Below, in pieces: positions 17,817 through 26,851 of a stretch of 64,000 nucleotides of DNA; within the stretch, counting starts at the first letter, position 1; each line of letters starts with the position of its first letter. The notes beneath the pieces were generated by a model. It was not told the DNA's origin and did not search any database. It was given only the letters and a program-made list of their open reading frames with translations. The DNA comes from an uncultured Eubacteriales bacterium. Its GTDB lineage: Bacteria; Bacillota; Clostridia; Oscillospirales; Acutalibacteraceae. The translations under genes were made by a program, and so were the position numbers. The stretch spans positions 17,102 through 81,101 of the forward strand of contig CAKSDJ010000002.1 of assembly GCA_934445015.1 (NCBI GenBank), read 5' to 3'.

Positions 17817-19637
17817 TTAAGACTGTATCTTTTTAAAAGCATAAAACTCACCTTTTTTGGCTATAAGTTCATCATAAGTGCCGTATTCAACACATTTTCC
17901 GTTTTTAATAACGGCAATTTTGTCGGCATTTTTAATTGTTGAAAGGCGATGTGCCACTATAAATGTGGTGCGGTCACGCGTAAGGCTGTCAATTGCCGAT
18001 TGAATTTCGCGCTCGGTAACGCTGTCAAGCGCGCTTGTTGCCTCGTCAAAAATAATCACTTTTGGGTTACGTATAATCGCACGCGCAATAGCTATGCGCT
18101 GCCGCTGTCCGCCCGAAAGTTTTGCGCCGTGCTCACCTACACCCGTATCAAGACCCTGCGGCAAACCTGCTATAACATCGTCAAGCTGCGCCGCATGCAC
18201 GGCATAGGCTATTTCATCATCGGTGTAATCTGTTCGGCCATAGGTTATGTTCTCACGCACAGTGCCGGAAAAAAGTATTGAATTTTGCGGCACAACCGAT
18301 ATGTTTTCTCTGTACGACCGCAGATCAAAATCTTTAATGTTTTTGCCGTCAATCAAAACTTCGCCGCTTTCGGCAAAATTAAAGCCTATAACAAGGTTCA
18401 GAATTGTGCTTTTGCCCGAACCGGATTCACCTACAAGGGCGACGGTTTCGCCGGCATTCACCGTTAAATTAAGTCCGTTCAGTACGTGTGTTTGCATATC
18501 GTAGTTGAAAACAACGTCTTTGAACTCATATTTGCCCTCAAGGTCGGCAAGTTTAGGTTTATTGTTGTTCTTTTCAATATCATAAGCCGAAAGTATCTCA
18601 CCTATCGAGCGTATTGCGTCTGTGCCGCGCGTTATTGCCGGCAACAGGTATATAATGCTCATAACATTGTCTGAAAGCGAAGAAAAATAGGTCTGATAAA
18701 GCGATATTTCACCTATTGATATAAACTTTTTATACGCCATAATTGCGGTTATGAATAAGCACAGTATTTTAAAAAAGTTCATCAACACCCAGCTTATTGC
18801 ACCAAAAAAGCTGAATGTCGCGTCTGAACGGTAACCGCGTTCGGCAATTTGTGTTATGGATTTTGTAAGTTTTTTGACTTCAGTGTTTTCAAGCGAATGG
18901 GCACGGGTTACGGGTATCAGTTCTTCCATATCGTAAACTTCGGCAGAAGTGTTTTCAAGCTGTTCCCTTAACTCCTTTGCCTGCCTGCGCATAATTTTTC
19001 CGAAAAATTTACGCATAATTACCGATGACGGCACCATAACCAAAAACATTAAAAATACAGCAATGTTGTTTGAAATTACGACAATCAGTGTAATCGCCAT
19101 ATTTATAACAGTGCCCAAAACGGTGTTCATAATGTGCGACGCCAAGTCGGTTACCACCTCAACGTCACGCATAACTTTTGACTGAATTTTGCCCGATTGC
19201 GTGTCTTTGTGAAACGATATTGAAAGCTGCTGAAGTTTGCGCACCATTGCACCGCGCAGCCCTGCTTCAACATTTCGGTTTGCTTTTGAAAGAATTTTGA
19301 CAAACATTGTATGAAACGGAATGTTGAGTATAAGCAGCACCGCCGCAATCACGCCGTCAATGCACAGTCGGGTCACCATATTTTGCGGCGGATCCGTAAC
19401 AAGGTTTATAATATCCGCCGTTAAAATAGGCAGCACCCACATAGGGCTGTCTTTTATTATGTATATAACAGATGCCAGCAAGAGCCTGCCGTAATGACCT
19501 TTATAAAGTTTGAACAAAAGTTTGAAGGAGCGTATTTTCTGAGGATTTTCAGACATATACGCTTCAATAAATCTGTCTTCCGAATCGATGATTTCATCTT
19601 CAAAAAAATGTTGTTTTGACGCTTTTTTATCTTTCAT
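17817..19637 (-). CDS. ABC exporter, fused permease and ATPase (MsbA/LmrA type)
   Basis: About 606 residues: a soluble N-terminal extension of about 50 residues, six membrane helices, then an ATPase domain with Walker A GESGSGKST, signature LSGGQRQR, Walker B VIIFDEATSALD and the switch His in IVAHRLSTI. Such half-transporters dimerise and export lipids, drugs or peptides; substrate unknown. No partner half-transporter is next to it, so a homodimer is likely. The ATG at 19637 follows GGGG; a TTG at 19694 would add 19 residues and has weaker support. Confidence 0.9.
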   Translation of the reverse strand: MKDKKASKQHFFEDEIIDSEDRFIEAYMSENPQKIRSFKLLFKLYKGHYGRLLLASVIYIIKDSPMWVLPILTADIINLVTDPPQNMVTRLCIDGVIAAVLLILNIPFHTMFVKILSKANRNVEAGLRGAMVRKLQQLSISFHKDTQSGKIQSKVMRDVEVVTDLASHIMNTVLGTVINMAITLIVVISNNIAVFLMFLVMVPSSVIMRKFFGKIMRRQAKELREQLENTSAEVYDMEELIPVTRAHSLENTEVKKLTKSITQIAERGYRSDATFSFFGAISWVLMNFFKILCLFITAIMAYKKFISIGEISLYQTYFSSLSDNVMSIIYLLPAITRGTDAIRSIGEILSAYDIEKNNNKPKLADLEGKYEFKDVVFNYDMQTHVLNGLNLTVNAGETVALVGESGSGKSTILNLVIGFNFAESGEVLIDGKNIKDFDLRSYRENISVVPQNSILFSGTVRENITYGRTDYTDDEIAYAVHAAQLDDVIAGLPQGLDTGVGEHGAKLSGGQRQRIAIARAIIRNPKVIIFDEATSALDSVTEREIQSAIDSLTRDRTTFIVAHRLSTIKNADKIAVIKNGKCVEYGTYDELIAKKGEFYAFKKIQS

Positions 19638-19757
19638 ATCAAAGCCCCGTTCTTTGCGCGGACACGGTCGATTTGCCGCCCGCTCGTATGACAAATTATT
19701 TTCAAGATAAAAATATCACAGCAGTCAAATTTTGTCAATACGAAAAAACGGATTTTT

Positions 19758-22064
19758 TTATGTTTTTTCAACTATTGCCGCCATAACGGTTATATCATCG
19801 GGTTTGCCCTCGGTGCGGCGCCTCATTGCACAACTGCAAATATGCTCTGCGAGGTCCTGCGCACCGCCGTCTGCCCAAGATTCAAGTTCGGCGCGTATCC
19901 ACTCGGTGCCGTCAAATGTAACGCCGTCGGATACAAGCAAAAGTATATCGCCCGAACGCAGTTTTATGCCTGCGCGGTCAAACGATACGTCCTTTAAAAT
20001 GCCTATCGGCATTGATGTGCTTTCTGCCCTGCCCGATTTGCCGCCGCGGCGCACAACCGTGGGTGCGGCGCCCGCCTTATAAAGTTCGGCACAACCCGTA
20101 AACAGGTCAATGCTCGCTATATCCATTGTAGCAAGCGACTCATCGGTAGATTTAAAAAGCATTGAAGAATTTAAAATTTTCAGCGAACAATCGTATCCAA
20201 AACCGGCTTTAAGCAGCCGCGCCATAAGCCCCGATGCCATTGCGCCGTCAACTGCCGCGCGTCCGCCGGTACCCATACCGTCGCTCAGGATCATTATAAA
20301 ATGGCCTTTTCCGTCATTAAAATATTTGAATGCGTCACCGCAAACCGAACCTGCCGCGGCGCAGTGTTGGTCTACGCCTATATCGACTCTGAACACGGGG
20401 TGTTCGTTTACCGTCATTAACATAGTATCGTTTGTTTTTGTAATGTTGGGTATGTCAAAATCGCGTTCGCAGGCAAGCGACAGCATTTTCATAATTTGCA
20501 GTCGGTTAATTACCGTATCCGGCTCGGTTTTAAGTTTCATTTCAAGCGACATACGGTTATATTTATCGATTTTTGCGGCACACTCTTTTGTATCAAGCCC
20601 TAAGTTTTTAAGCGCCGCTGCCGCTGTTGACGCAGCCATATCGTCAAACTGTTCGCCGTTTGCAAAATCGCTTGCAAGTTCGCTGAGCATTTTTGAAATG
20701 CCCTCAAACTGTTCCGACACAACAAGCCGCACCTCTTCAATGCGGTTTTCTGCCGCAAGCATAGAGGCGTATTGCGAATACCTTGATTTTACGGTATCCT
20801 CCATTTTTTTGACGCGTAAGCACCTGCCCCGAAACTCATCTAATTCGGGCGCGGTTTCCGGTATTTCACCGCACTTTGCAAAATTCACCATTTGCATTAC
20901 GGCGGCAAGGGTCTGCTCGGCCTTGTTTTCCCAACAGTGAAGCCGCAGTTTGCAGCCTGCACAGGCGTCCTGTTCAATAAGGGCAAGCACCGTTTTAAAA
21001 TCGGGCGCATTTATTTTTCCGAGTTTTTTTGAAACCTGCGTAACCGTGCTTGAGACATCTTTTAAAGCATCCGATGCAATATCAAGCCGCATATTGAGTG
21101 CGTGGTTTAATCCTCTGTCTGCAGCAACTTTCGGTTGATGGTAAAAAAACTTGCTCAAAAAAATACCGAACGTGCGCGGAATTAAAAGAAATAAAATCGA
21201 ACCTATTATAATTTCAACCAAAAACGGTATTGAACCGGTTTTGAATTTAACAAATGAAAGTCCTATTATGCCCGATGCCACTGCCGCGGCGCACTGTGCA
21301 TATTTGCCTAAAACGCCGAACATACCGGCAGAAAGCCCGATAAGCGCGTATATTCCGAAACCGCCCTCAAACGCACCTGTAATTGCAGCGCAAAAAGATA
21401 CCGCAATGCCGCATATTGAACCTGATGTGATTCCGCCGTATTTTGCGGCGGCAAGAATTAAAAACACACCTGCCGTTTTACCTACCGATACCCCGAAAAC
21501 CGTAAAATTTGAAAGACCCGTCAGCACAACCGAAGCGGTTACAAGAATACAGGCGAGTTCATCGTAGTTAAGACCGCAGTTGCGTCGGCTTAGCGATAAA
21601 AACGTTTTGTGCGTAATTATCACCGCCGCAAAAATTATAAGGCTTTCTGCCGTGAGTTTAAGCGCGTCAAGCGGAATGCCGCTGTATGTAACAGCACCGG
21701 TAAAAGCGTTTGCAAGCATTGTTATAAGTCCTAAAAACAACGGGTTTTCACTTATTTTTTTATAGCCTGAAAGCAGTAATCTTATTGCTATTACGGCAAA
21801 GAGCGCCGCTATGTACCTGAAACCTCCGTTTCCTATTGCGGGAATAAAATACCCCACAAAAGCGCCTGCCGCAATGCTCGGTAAAAATACGGATGTGCAG
21901 CCACCTACAAGGCACAGTCCGAACGGCATAAGATTTTCAAGTATAACCCCGCGTGAGGCAATAAATCCAAGCAGTGCCGTAAATATATGTAAAGCGGCAG
22001 CGGCGGCAAGTTCTTTTTTGTTTAAATTAAGTTCTTGCTTTGGTTTTGTTGTTAAGTCTTTCAT
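19758..22064 (-). CDS. spoIIE: stage II sporulation protein E (PP2C phosphatase)
   Basis: 768 residues. The N-terminal half has about ten membrane helices, the middle is a coiled/Cys-rich regulatory region (CAGCKLRLHCW), and the C-terminus is a PP2C-type Ser phosphatase with the metal motifs DIGVD, LSDGMGTGGRA and LVSDGVTFDG. SpoIIE dephosphorylates SpoIIAA at the polar septum and so frees sigma-F in the forespore. The ATG at 22064 follows CGGAGAT; a TTG at 22145 lies inside the promoter. Its promoter has the unusual 21-bp spacing known from Spo0A-activated genes. Confidence 0.96.
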   Translation of the reverse strand: MKDLTTKPKQELNLNKKELAAAAALHIFTALLGFIASRGVILENLMPFGLCLVGGCTSVFLPSIAAGAFVGYFIPAIGNGGFRYIAALFAVIAIRLLLSGYKKISENPLFLGLITMLANAFTGAVTYSGIPLDALKLTAESLIIFAAVIITHKTFLSLSRRNCGLNYDELACILVTASVVLTGLSNFTVFGVSVGKTAGVFLILAAAKYGGITSGSICGIAVSFCAAITGAFEGGFGIYALIGLSAGMFGVLGKYAQCAAAVASGIIGLSFVKFKTGSIPFLVEIIIGSILFLLIPRTFGIFLSKFFYHQPKVAADRGLNHALNMRLDIASDALKDVSSTVTQVSKKLGKINAPDFKTVLALIEQDACAGCKLRLHCWENKAEQTLAAVMQMVNFAKCGEIPETAPELDEFRGRCLRVKKMEDTVKSRYSQYASMLAAENRIEEVRLVVSEQFEGISKMLSELASDFANGEQFDDMAASTAAAALKNLGLDTKECAAKIDKYNRMSLEMKLKTEPDTVINRLQIMKMLSLACERDFDIPNITKTNDTMLMTVNEHPVFRVDIGVDQHCAAAGSVCGDAFKYFNDGKGHFIMILSDGMGTGGRAAVDGAMASGLMARLLKAGFGYDCSLKILNSSMLFKSTDESLATMDIASIDLFTGCAELYKAGAAPTVVRRGGKSGRAESTSMPIGILKDVSFDRAGIKLRSGDILLLVSDGVTFDGTEWIRAELESWADGGAQDLAEHICSCAMRRRTEGKPDDITVMAAIVEKT

Positions 22065-22112
22065 TTTAAAATCTCCGTTTCGTTTGACATCAGGTGATAA
22101 GTTCTCAAAGTT

Positions 22113-22145
22113 ATTATATATCCAAACCCGTAAATTTTTTGTCAA
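22113..22145 (-). promoter_or_regulatory. spoIIE promoter with 21-bp spacer and 0A-box-like -35
   Basis: On the minus strand TTGACA (22145-22140), 21 bp, TATAAT (22118-22113). The -35 lies within TTTGACAAA, close to a reversed Spo0A box (TTTGTCAAA). In Bacillus the spoIIE and spoIIG promoters also have over-long spacers and need Spo0A-P. Confidence 0.6.
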
Positions 22146-22249
22146 ACCGAGTGTGCAGAAAAAAACGATTTTTTGTCCTTAAAAATCAAAAAAATAATAC
22201 TCATAATTTTAAAAGTATGCGGAAAAATAAGTTCGGAGGGATTTATATT

Positions 22250-22888
22250 ATGAACAGACTGTTTAAAACGCTGCTTATTGTTTTTTTGCTTTTGTGCCTG
22301 CTTTGCGTATCGGCAAGCGCGCTTTCAAAAATGGGATCTACCGGCAAAGAGGTCTCCGATATTCAGAGCGTACTTAAAAATCAGGGTTATTACACCGGCT
22401 CGGTCGACGGCATATACGGCACGGCAACCCGAAACGCCGTTATAAATTTTCAAAAAGCAAACGGACTAAGCGCCGACGGCATAGTTGGCAAAAACACCCT
22501 TTCGGCACTCGGTATCGGTTCGTCGAACTCATATAACTCAGCAGATTACGAACTGCTTGCGCGTATTATATCGGCAGAGGCAAGAGGCGAAACGTATTTA
22601 GGTCAGGTTGCGGTCGGCGCGGTTGTGCTTAACCGCGTAGAGCACCCGTCTTTTCCGGATACGGTGTCAGGGGTAGTTTATCAGAACGGGGCGTTTTCGT
22701 GTATAAACGACGGTCAGTTTTATGAAGAGGTGGTTGACAGCGCCTACTCTGCGGCACGCGACGCACTTAACGGATTAGACCCAAGCGGCGGCGCAATATA
22801 TTATTACAATCCGGCAATCGCCACAAACAAGTGGATCTTCGGCAGACCCGTTATAACCACAATAGGCAGACACGTTTTTTGCAGTTAA
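22250..22888 (+). CDS. sleB: spore cortex-lytic enzyme SleB-like
   Basis: 212 residues: signal peptide (to about residue 24), a peptidoglycan-binding type 1 domain (about 28-90, with the SVDGIYGTATRNAV repeat), and a Hydrolase_2/SleB domain (about 100-212) with catalytic-Glu region IISAEARGET and the end motif IGRHVFC. SleB is a lytic transglycosylase that cleaves muramic-lactam cortex during germination. No ypeB partner follows, unlike Bacillus. The ATG at 22250 has CGGAGGG upstream. Divergent from spoIIE. Confidence 0.93.
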   Translation: MNRLFKTLLIVFLLLCLLCVSASALSKMGSTGKEVSDIQSVLKNQGYYTGSVDGIYGTATRNAVINFQKANGLSADGIVGKNTLSALGIGSSNSYNSADYELLARIISAEARGETYLGQVAVGAVVLNRVEHPSFPDTVSGVVYQNGAFSCINDGQFYEEVVDSAYSAARDALNGLDPSGGAIYYYNPAIATNKWIFGRPVITTIGRHVFCS

Positions 22889-22911
22889 AACGTAAACGGT
22901 TTGTGAAATAA

Positions 22912-22953
22912 AAAAGCACCGATTTTACATCACTTGTGCAAAGTCGGTGCTTT
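22912..22953. terminator. intrinsic terminator between sleB and galT
   Basis: Stem AAAGCACCGA / TCGGTGCTTT; T-run short on +, AAAAA (T-run) on the minus-strand side, so it works best for galT. Confidence 0.75.
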
Positions 22954-22990
22954 AAAAATAATTTTTATTAGGGCGAGGCGCTTTACAAAA

Positions 22991-24484
22991 TTATTTGTTT
23001 ACGCTGTCAATAAATTTTATAAAGGCGTCTGCGCCCTGCTTATTGCGCTTGAAAACGCCGGCGTCTTCAAGCACTTTTGAAAATACAATGCCTATTTCGT
23101 CCTTTAATATTTTGTCTATATTGTCGGCGTTTATATCATTGTATTTTGCCTTGATCTCATCTGCCCAGTCGGCGTGTTTTTCAAGACTTTCAATTGCCCT
23201 TATATCTGAGTTATTGAGTATCGCTTCGGCAAGGTCTGCCATTTCGGTTTTAAGACGCGCCGGCAGCACCGCAAGACCCATAACTTCAATAAGACCTATA
23301 TTTTCTTTTTTAATATGGTGCAATTCATTATGAGGGTGAAAATAACCCAAAGGATATTCAGGTGTTGTAATGTTATTGCGAAGCACGAGATCAAGTTCAT
23401 ACTTGTCGCCGCGCATACGTGCAATTGGTGTTGCGGCGTTGTGGGGTTCACCGTCGGTCTCGGCAAAAATAAATACTTCTTCATCGGTGTATGCCTGCCA
23501 TGCCGTAAAAATTTTGTCGGCAAGGTCGATAATTCTTTCGCTGCTGTCTGCGGTAAGCCTTATTACCGACATCGGCCATTTTACAATACCTGCGGTTACG
23601 TCTTCAAAGCCTTTAAATACAACGGGCGTTTCAATAGGCGCTTTTTCCATGGCAAAGGTGTATCTGCCGCCCTGAAAATGCTCATGACTTAAAATTGAGC
23701 CGCCCACTATCGGCAGGCCTGCGTTAGAGCCTATAAAATAATGCGGAAAAATTTTAATAAAGTCAAACAGTTTGCAAAATGCCTTGCGGTTAACAAGCAT
23801 AGGCGTGTGTTCGCCGTTTAACACTATACAGTGTTCGGGGTAATAAACATAGGGTGAATACTGCATAAACCAATTTTCATCGGTAAGTTTAAGCGGTATC
23901 AAACGGTGATTTTGCCTCGCAGGAAAATTAAGCCTGCCGGCATAACCCTCACACTCTTTACAAAGCAGGCATTTCGGATAGCCCGACTGTGGTGCGTTTT
24001 TTGCCGCCATAATCTCTTTCAGGCTTTTTTCGGGTTTTGAAAGATTGATTGTAATGTCGAGGTCGCCGTATTCGGTAGGCGATACCCACTTAATGTCCTT
24101 TTTAATGCGGTATGTGCGAATATAATCGCTGTTTTTTGACAGTTCGTGATAGTAGTCGGTAGCGGCTTGCGGAGAGTTTTTGTAACGCTCAAAAAATTCG
24201 CGTTCTACCTCTGACGGGCGCGGCATCATAAGACCCATAAGTTTTGTGTCGAACAGGTCGCGCGCGGTTACGTTATCCTTAATTATTCCTTTTTCTGCGG
24301 CGTAGTCAAGCAAATTTTTAAGCGTTGACTCCAAATCAACGTTTTCAAATGTTTCATCACATTCAAAACTGTCAAGGCCGAGTGCGTCTGCGATAAGATT
24401 TGTTATATATATTTTGTCGCGGTCTGAAAAAAGATTTTTTTCAAGTCCGTAGCATACGAGTTTTTCAATTTCGCGATATATCAT
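22991..24484 (-). CDS. galT: UDP-glucose--hexose-1-phosphate uridylyltransferase (GalT type 2)
   Basis: Leloir pathway enzyme exchanging UMP between UDP-glucose and galactose-1-phosphate. 497 residues, the Firmicute type 2 size. Signatures: VNRKAFCKLFDFIKIFPHYF, the active-site SHEHFQGG, and a Cys pair CLLCKECEG. galK and galE are not beside it, so regulation as a lone unit with the DUF3048 lipoprotein upstream is likely. Strong start (TTGAGGTAATT-ATG). Confidence 0.95.
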   Translation of the reverse strand: MIYREIEKLVCYGLEKNLFSDRDKIYITNLIADALGLDSFECDETFENVDLESTLKNLLDYAAEKGIIKDNVTARDLFDTKLMGLMMPRPSEVEREFFERYKNSPQAATDYYHELSKNSDYIRTYRIKKDIKWVSPTEYGDLDITINLSKPEKSLKEIMAAKNAPQSGYPKCLLCKECEGYAGRLNFPARQNHRLIPLKLTDENWFMQYSPYVYYPEHCIVLNGEHTPMLVNRKAFCKLFDFIKIFPHYFIGSNAGLPIVGGSILSHEHFQGGRYTFAMEKAPIETPVVFKGFEDVTAGIVKWPMSVIRLTADSSERIIDLADKIFTAWQAYTDEEVFIFAETDGEPHNAATPIARMRGDKYELDLVLRNNITTPEYPLGYFHPHNELHHIKKENIGLIEVMGLAVLPARLKTEMADLAEAILNNSDIRAIESLEKHADWADEIKAKYNDINADNIDKILKDEIGIVFSKVLEDAGVFKRNKQGADAFIKFIDSVNK

Positions 24485-24501
24485 AATTACCTCAATCTTT
24501 G

Positions 24502-25527
24502 TTACTGAAAATTAGGCGTGCAGGTTGATTTGTTTGCGATACATACCCACGAGTTACCCGCTGCAACTTTAATTTCATTGCCTTCGGTGTCGGTAAATTT
24601 AATCGAATCGTTCGCGTTGCCCTTTGACCATTTGATAAACTGCATCGTACCGTTTGTTGCGTAGTAACCGTCGCCGCCTACAAGATCAACTTTGCGGTGT
24701 TTGCCGTCCGGATAGGTTGAAATGTTGGTCAAAAGCACAAATACGTTTTTAACCTGTGTTTGCTCTTTTGTAAAGTAATCCGACTGAGCCGCACCGCCTA
24801 AAAGTCGGGTGTAAAGACCGCTTTGGGCGTCATAGGTAAAGTTGGTTTTGGCAGCCGGAAACGGCACCGTAATGCTCGCAGCACTGCCGCCGTCAAGGCT
24901 AAGCGGTTCATTTGTAAAGTTCACCCACTCAGAGGTATTTGAGTTGGCAGTTTTAAATTTTTCGCTTATGCTTGACCACAGATCACCTGCTATTGCATAA
25001 AGCGTGTGTTCGCTTGCAAGTCCGTTTGAGATGCGTTTTGCACCTTTAGAATTTGTATCAATGCTGATATCGTCAATATCTTTAAGATGCGGCGCACAGT
25101 ATGTCGGGTCTTGTCCGCAGTGAATGTAAATTGCGTTGTGACCGAGCGCCAGATCAACGTACGGGTAGCGTGCCGAGCGCACCGAGCCTATTTTGTCAAG
25201 CTTTGTGATGTCCTGATAAACTGCCATAAGGCGCGTAACGCCGCCTTCCACCTCGGTTTCATAAATAATATCGGCACGGTTTAAACCCGTCTGAACTTTT
25301 TGAGCGGTGCTTATGTTGTTTATCATAATAGCAACAGGTCTGCGCGCGGCAGCGTCCTCGCTTATACCTTCAACGCCGGTAAGCGGATTTACCAAAAGAT
25401 TTTCGGTCTGTTTGGGCGTTTCGCTGTCATCATAATCCGAAGGGTCGGCGTAAACAACGTCTTTATCGCATCCGACCGTAAAAACAAGCATAATGCAGCA
25501 AATGGCTGCAAGTAATTTTTTAAGCAT
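24502..25527 (-). CDS. DUF3048 lipoprotein (YerB-like)
   Basis: 341 residues. Signal peptide MLKKLLAAICCIMLV with lipobox FTVGC, then the two-part DUF3048 fold (ARRPVAIMINNISTAQ ... GGVTRLMAVYQD ... KIGSVRSARYPYVDLA) and the DUF3048_C part near residues 220-335. Surface protein of unknown function. ATG at 25527 follows GGGGGAT; an earlier in-frame ATG would place a non-signal sequence first. It ends 17 bp before galT and is probably cotranscribed with it. Confidence 0.9.
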   Translation of the reverse strand: MLKKLLAAICCIMLVFTVGCDKDVVYADPSDYDDSETPKQTENLLVNPLTGVEGISEDAAARRPVAIMINNISTAQKVQTGLNRADIIYETEVEGGVTRLMAVYQDITKLDKIGSVRSARYPYVDLALGHNAIYIHCGQDPTYCAPHLKDIDDISIDTNSKGAKRISNGLASEHTLYAIAGDLWSSISEKFKTANSNTSEWVNFTNEPLSLDGGSAASITVPFPAAKTNFTYDAQSGLYTRLLGGAAQSDYFTKEQTQVKNVFVLLTNISTYPDGKHRKVDLVGGDGYYATNGTMQFIKWSKGNANDSIKFTDTEGNEIKVAAGNSWVCIANKSTCTPNFQ

Positions 25528-25646
25528 TTTAAAAATCCCCCAGATGTTAAGTATAACAACTATTATAATATCTTCTGTGTTGCTTTTCAAGACAAATCGA
25601 AAAAATATTGCAACAAAATTTTACATCAAAATCGGTATATTTATTG

Positions 25647-25675
25647 TTGTGAAATTTGTCGATATAGTGTATAAT
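25647..25675 (+). promoter_or_regulatory. sigma-A promoter of the desulfurase-thiI operon
   Basis: TTGTGA (25647-25652), 17 bp, perfect TATAAT (25670-25675). Confidence 0.75.
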
Positions 25676-25706
25676 AAATATGTATATATTTTAAGGGGTG
25701 TAATCT

Positions 25707-26849
25707 TTGCTCAGCGACTTTGTTTATCTGGATAACAGCGCTACAACAAAACCGTGTTTAAAAGCGGTTCAAAATATAAATCACGCATTAAATGACGAGT
25801 GGGCAAATCCGTCAAGCCTTTATAACATAGGTTTTAACGCACAGGTTTTGGTTGATGACGCGCGTAAAACAGCGGCAGGATTCCTGCATTGCCGCGAGGA
25901 TGAGATATATTTTACAAGCGGCGGCACAGAGGGCAATAACACAAGCATTCTGGGCGCGGCATATTCGAGATGCAAACGCGGAAAAAGAATTGTTACCACC
26001 GCAATAGAGCATCCCTCTGTTTTAGAAACCTTAAAGCGGCTTGAAAACGACGGGTTTGAAGTTATATATATCAAACCGCAAAAAAGCGGTGCCATAGCAG
26101 CAGACGATTTAAAAAAATATATAAACCGCGACACAATACTTGTAAGTATTATGCTTGTAAACAATGAAACAGGCGCAATACAACCCGTAAAAGAGGCAGC
26201 ACAAATTATAAAAAGTTCGGGTGCTCCCGCACTTCTGCACTGCGACGGTGTGCAGGCTTTCGGCAAAATGCCCGTAAATCTTAACAGTCTCGGCGTGGAT
26301 CTGTTCACGGCAAGCGGCCATAAAATTCACGGTCCTAAAGGCGTGGGCATACTCTACATAAAAAAGGGCGTTACAATAAAACCTTTAATAACCGGCGGCG
26401 GCCAGGAAAAAAATATGCGCTCCGGCACTGAATCGGTTCCGCTTATAAGTGGGTTTAAAGGCGCTGTGGATGATTTGGGCGACGTAAACAAAAATCTTGA
26501 AAACACAAGTAAACTTTGGCAGTATACAAAAGATATTTTGCTTGAAACGGGGCTTGTTTCAATAAACTCATCCGACGATGTACTGCCTTACATTTTAAAT
26601 ATTTCGGTTACGGGATACCGCTCCGAAACACTGCTCCATTTTCTTGAAAGCCGTGGGGTGTATGTGTCTTCGGGCAGTGCTTGTGCTAAGGGTGCAGGCA
26701 GTTATGTTCTGGGCGAAATGGGGCTTTCAAAAAATCGTACCGACAGCGCTTTAAGAATAAGTTTTTCACGGTTTAACACAACGGCCGATGCCGAAAAATT
26801 AAAAGACGCGCTTGTTGCGGCAACACAAAAGTTAAGAAGGGCAAACTGA
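25707..26849 (+). CDS. cysteine desulfurase (NifS/IscS family)
   Basis: PLP enzyme giving persulfide sulfur. 380 residues, with DNSATT at the N-terminus, the PLP lysine in SGHKIHGPKG, and the sulfur-accepting Cys in SSGSACAKG. The start is TTG at 25707: AAGGGGTG lies 8 bp upstream and the protein begins as the family does. The thiI gene starts 2 bp after its stop, so it most likely supplies sulfur to ThiI for tRNA 4-thiouridine, as NifZ does in Bacillus. Confidence 0.94.
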   Translation: MLSDFVYLDNSATTKPCLKAVQNINHALNDEWANPSSLYNIGFNAQVLVDDARKTAAGFLHCREDEIYFTSGGTEGNNTSILGAAYSRCKRGKRIVTTAIEHPSVLETLKRLENDGFEVIYIKPQKSGAIAADDLKKYINRDTILVSIMLVNNETGAIQPVKEAAQIIKSSGAPALLHCDGVQAFGKMPVNLNSLGVDLFTASGHKIHGPKGVGILYIKKGVTIKPLITGGGQEKNMRSGTESVPLISGFKGAVDDLGDVNKNLENTSKLWQYTKDILLETGLVSINSSDDVLPYILNISVTGYRSETLLHFLESRGVYVSSGSACAKGAGSYVLGEMGLSKNRTDSALRISFSRFNTTADAEKLKDALVAATQKLRRAN

Positions 26850-26851
26850 TT

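Noticed and set aside
20110..20940. Long open frame (276 codons) on + across spoIIE
   Set aside because: Shadow of spoIIE: Ser-rich translation, no ribosome site, and the opposite strand codes a clear SpoIIE phosphatase.
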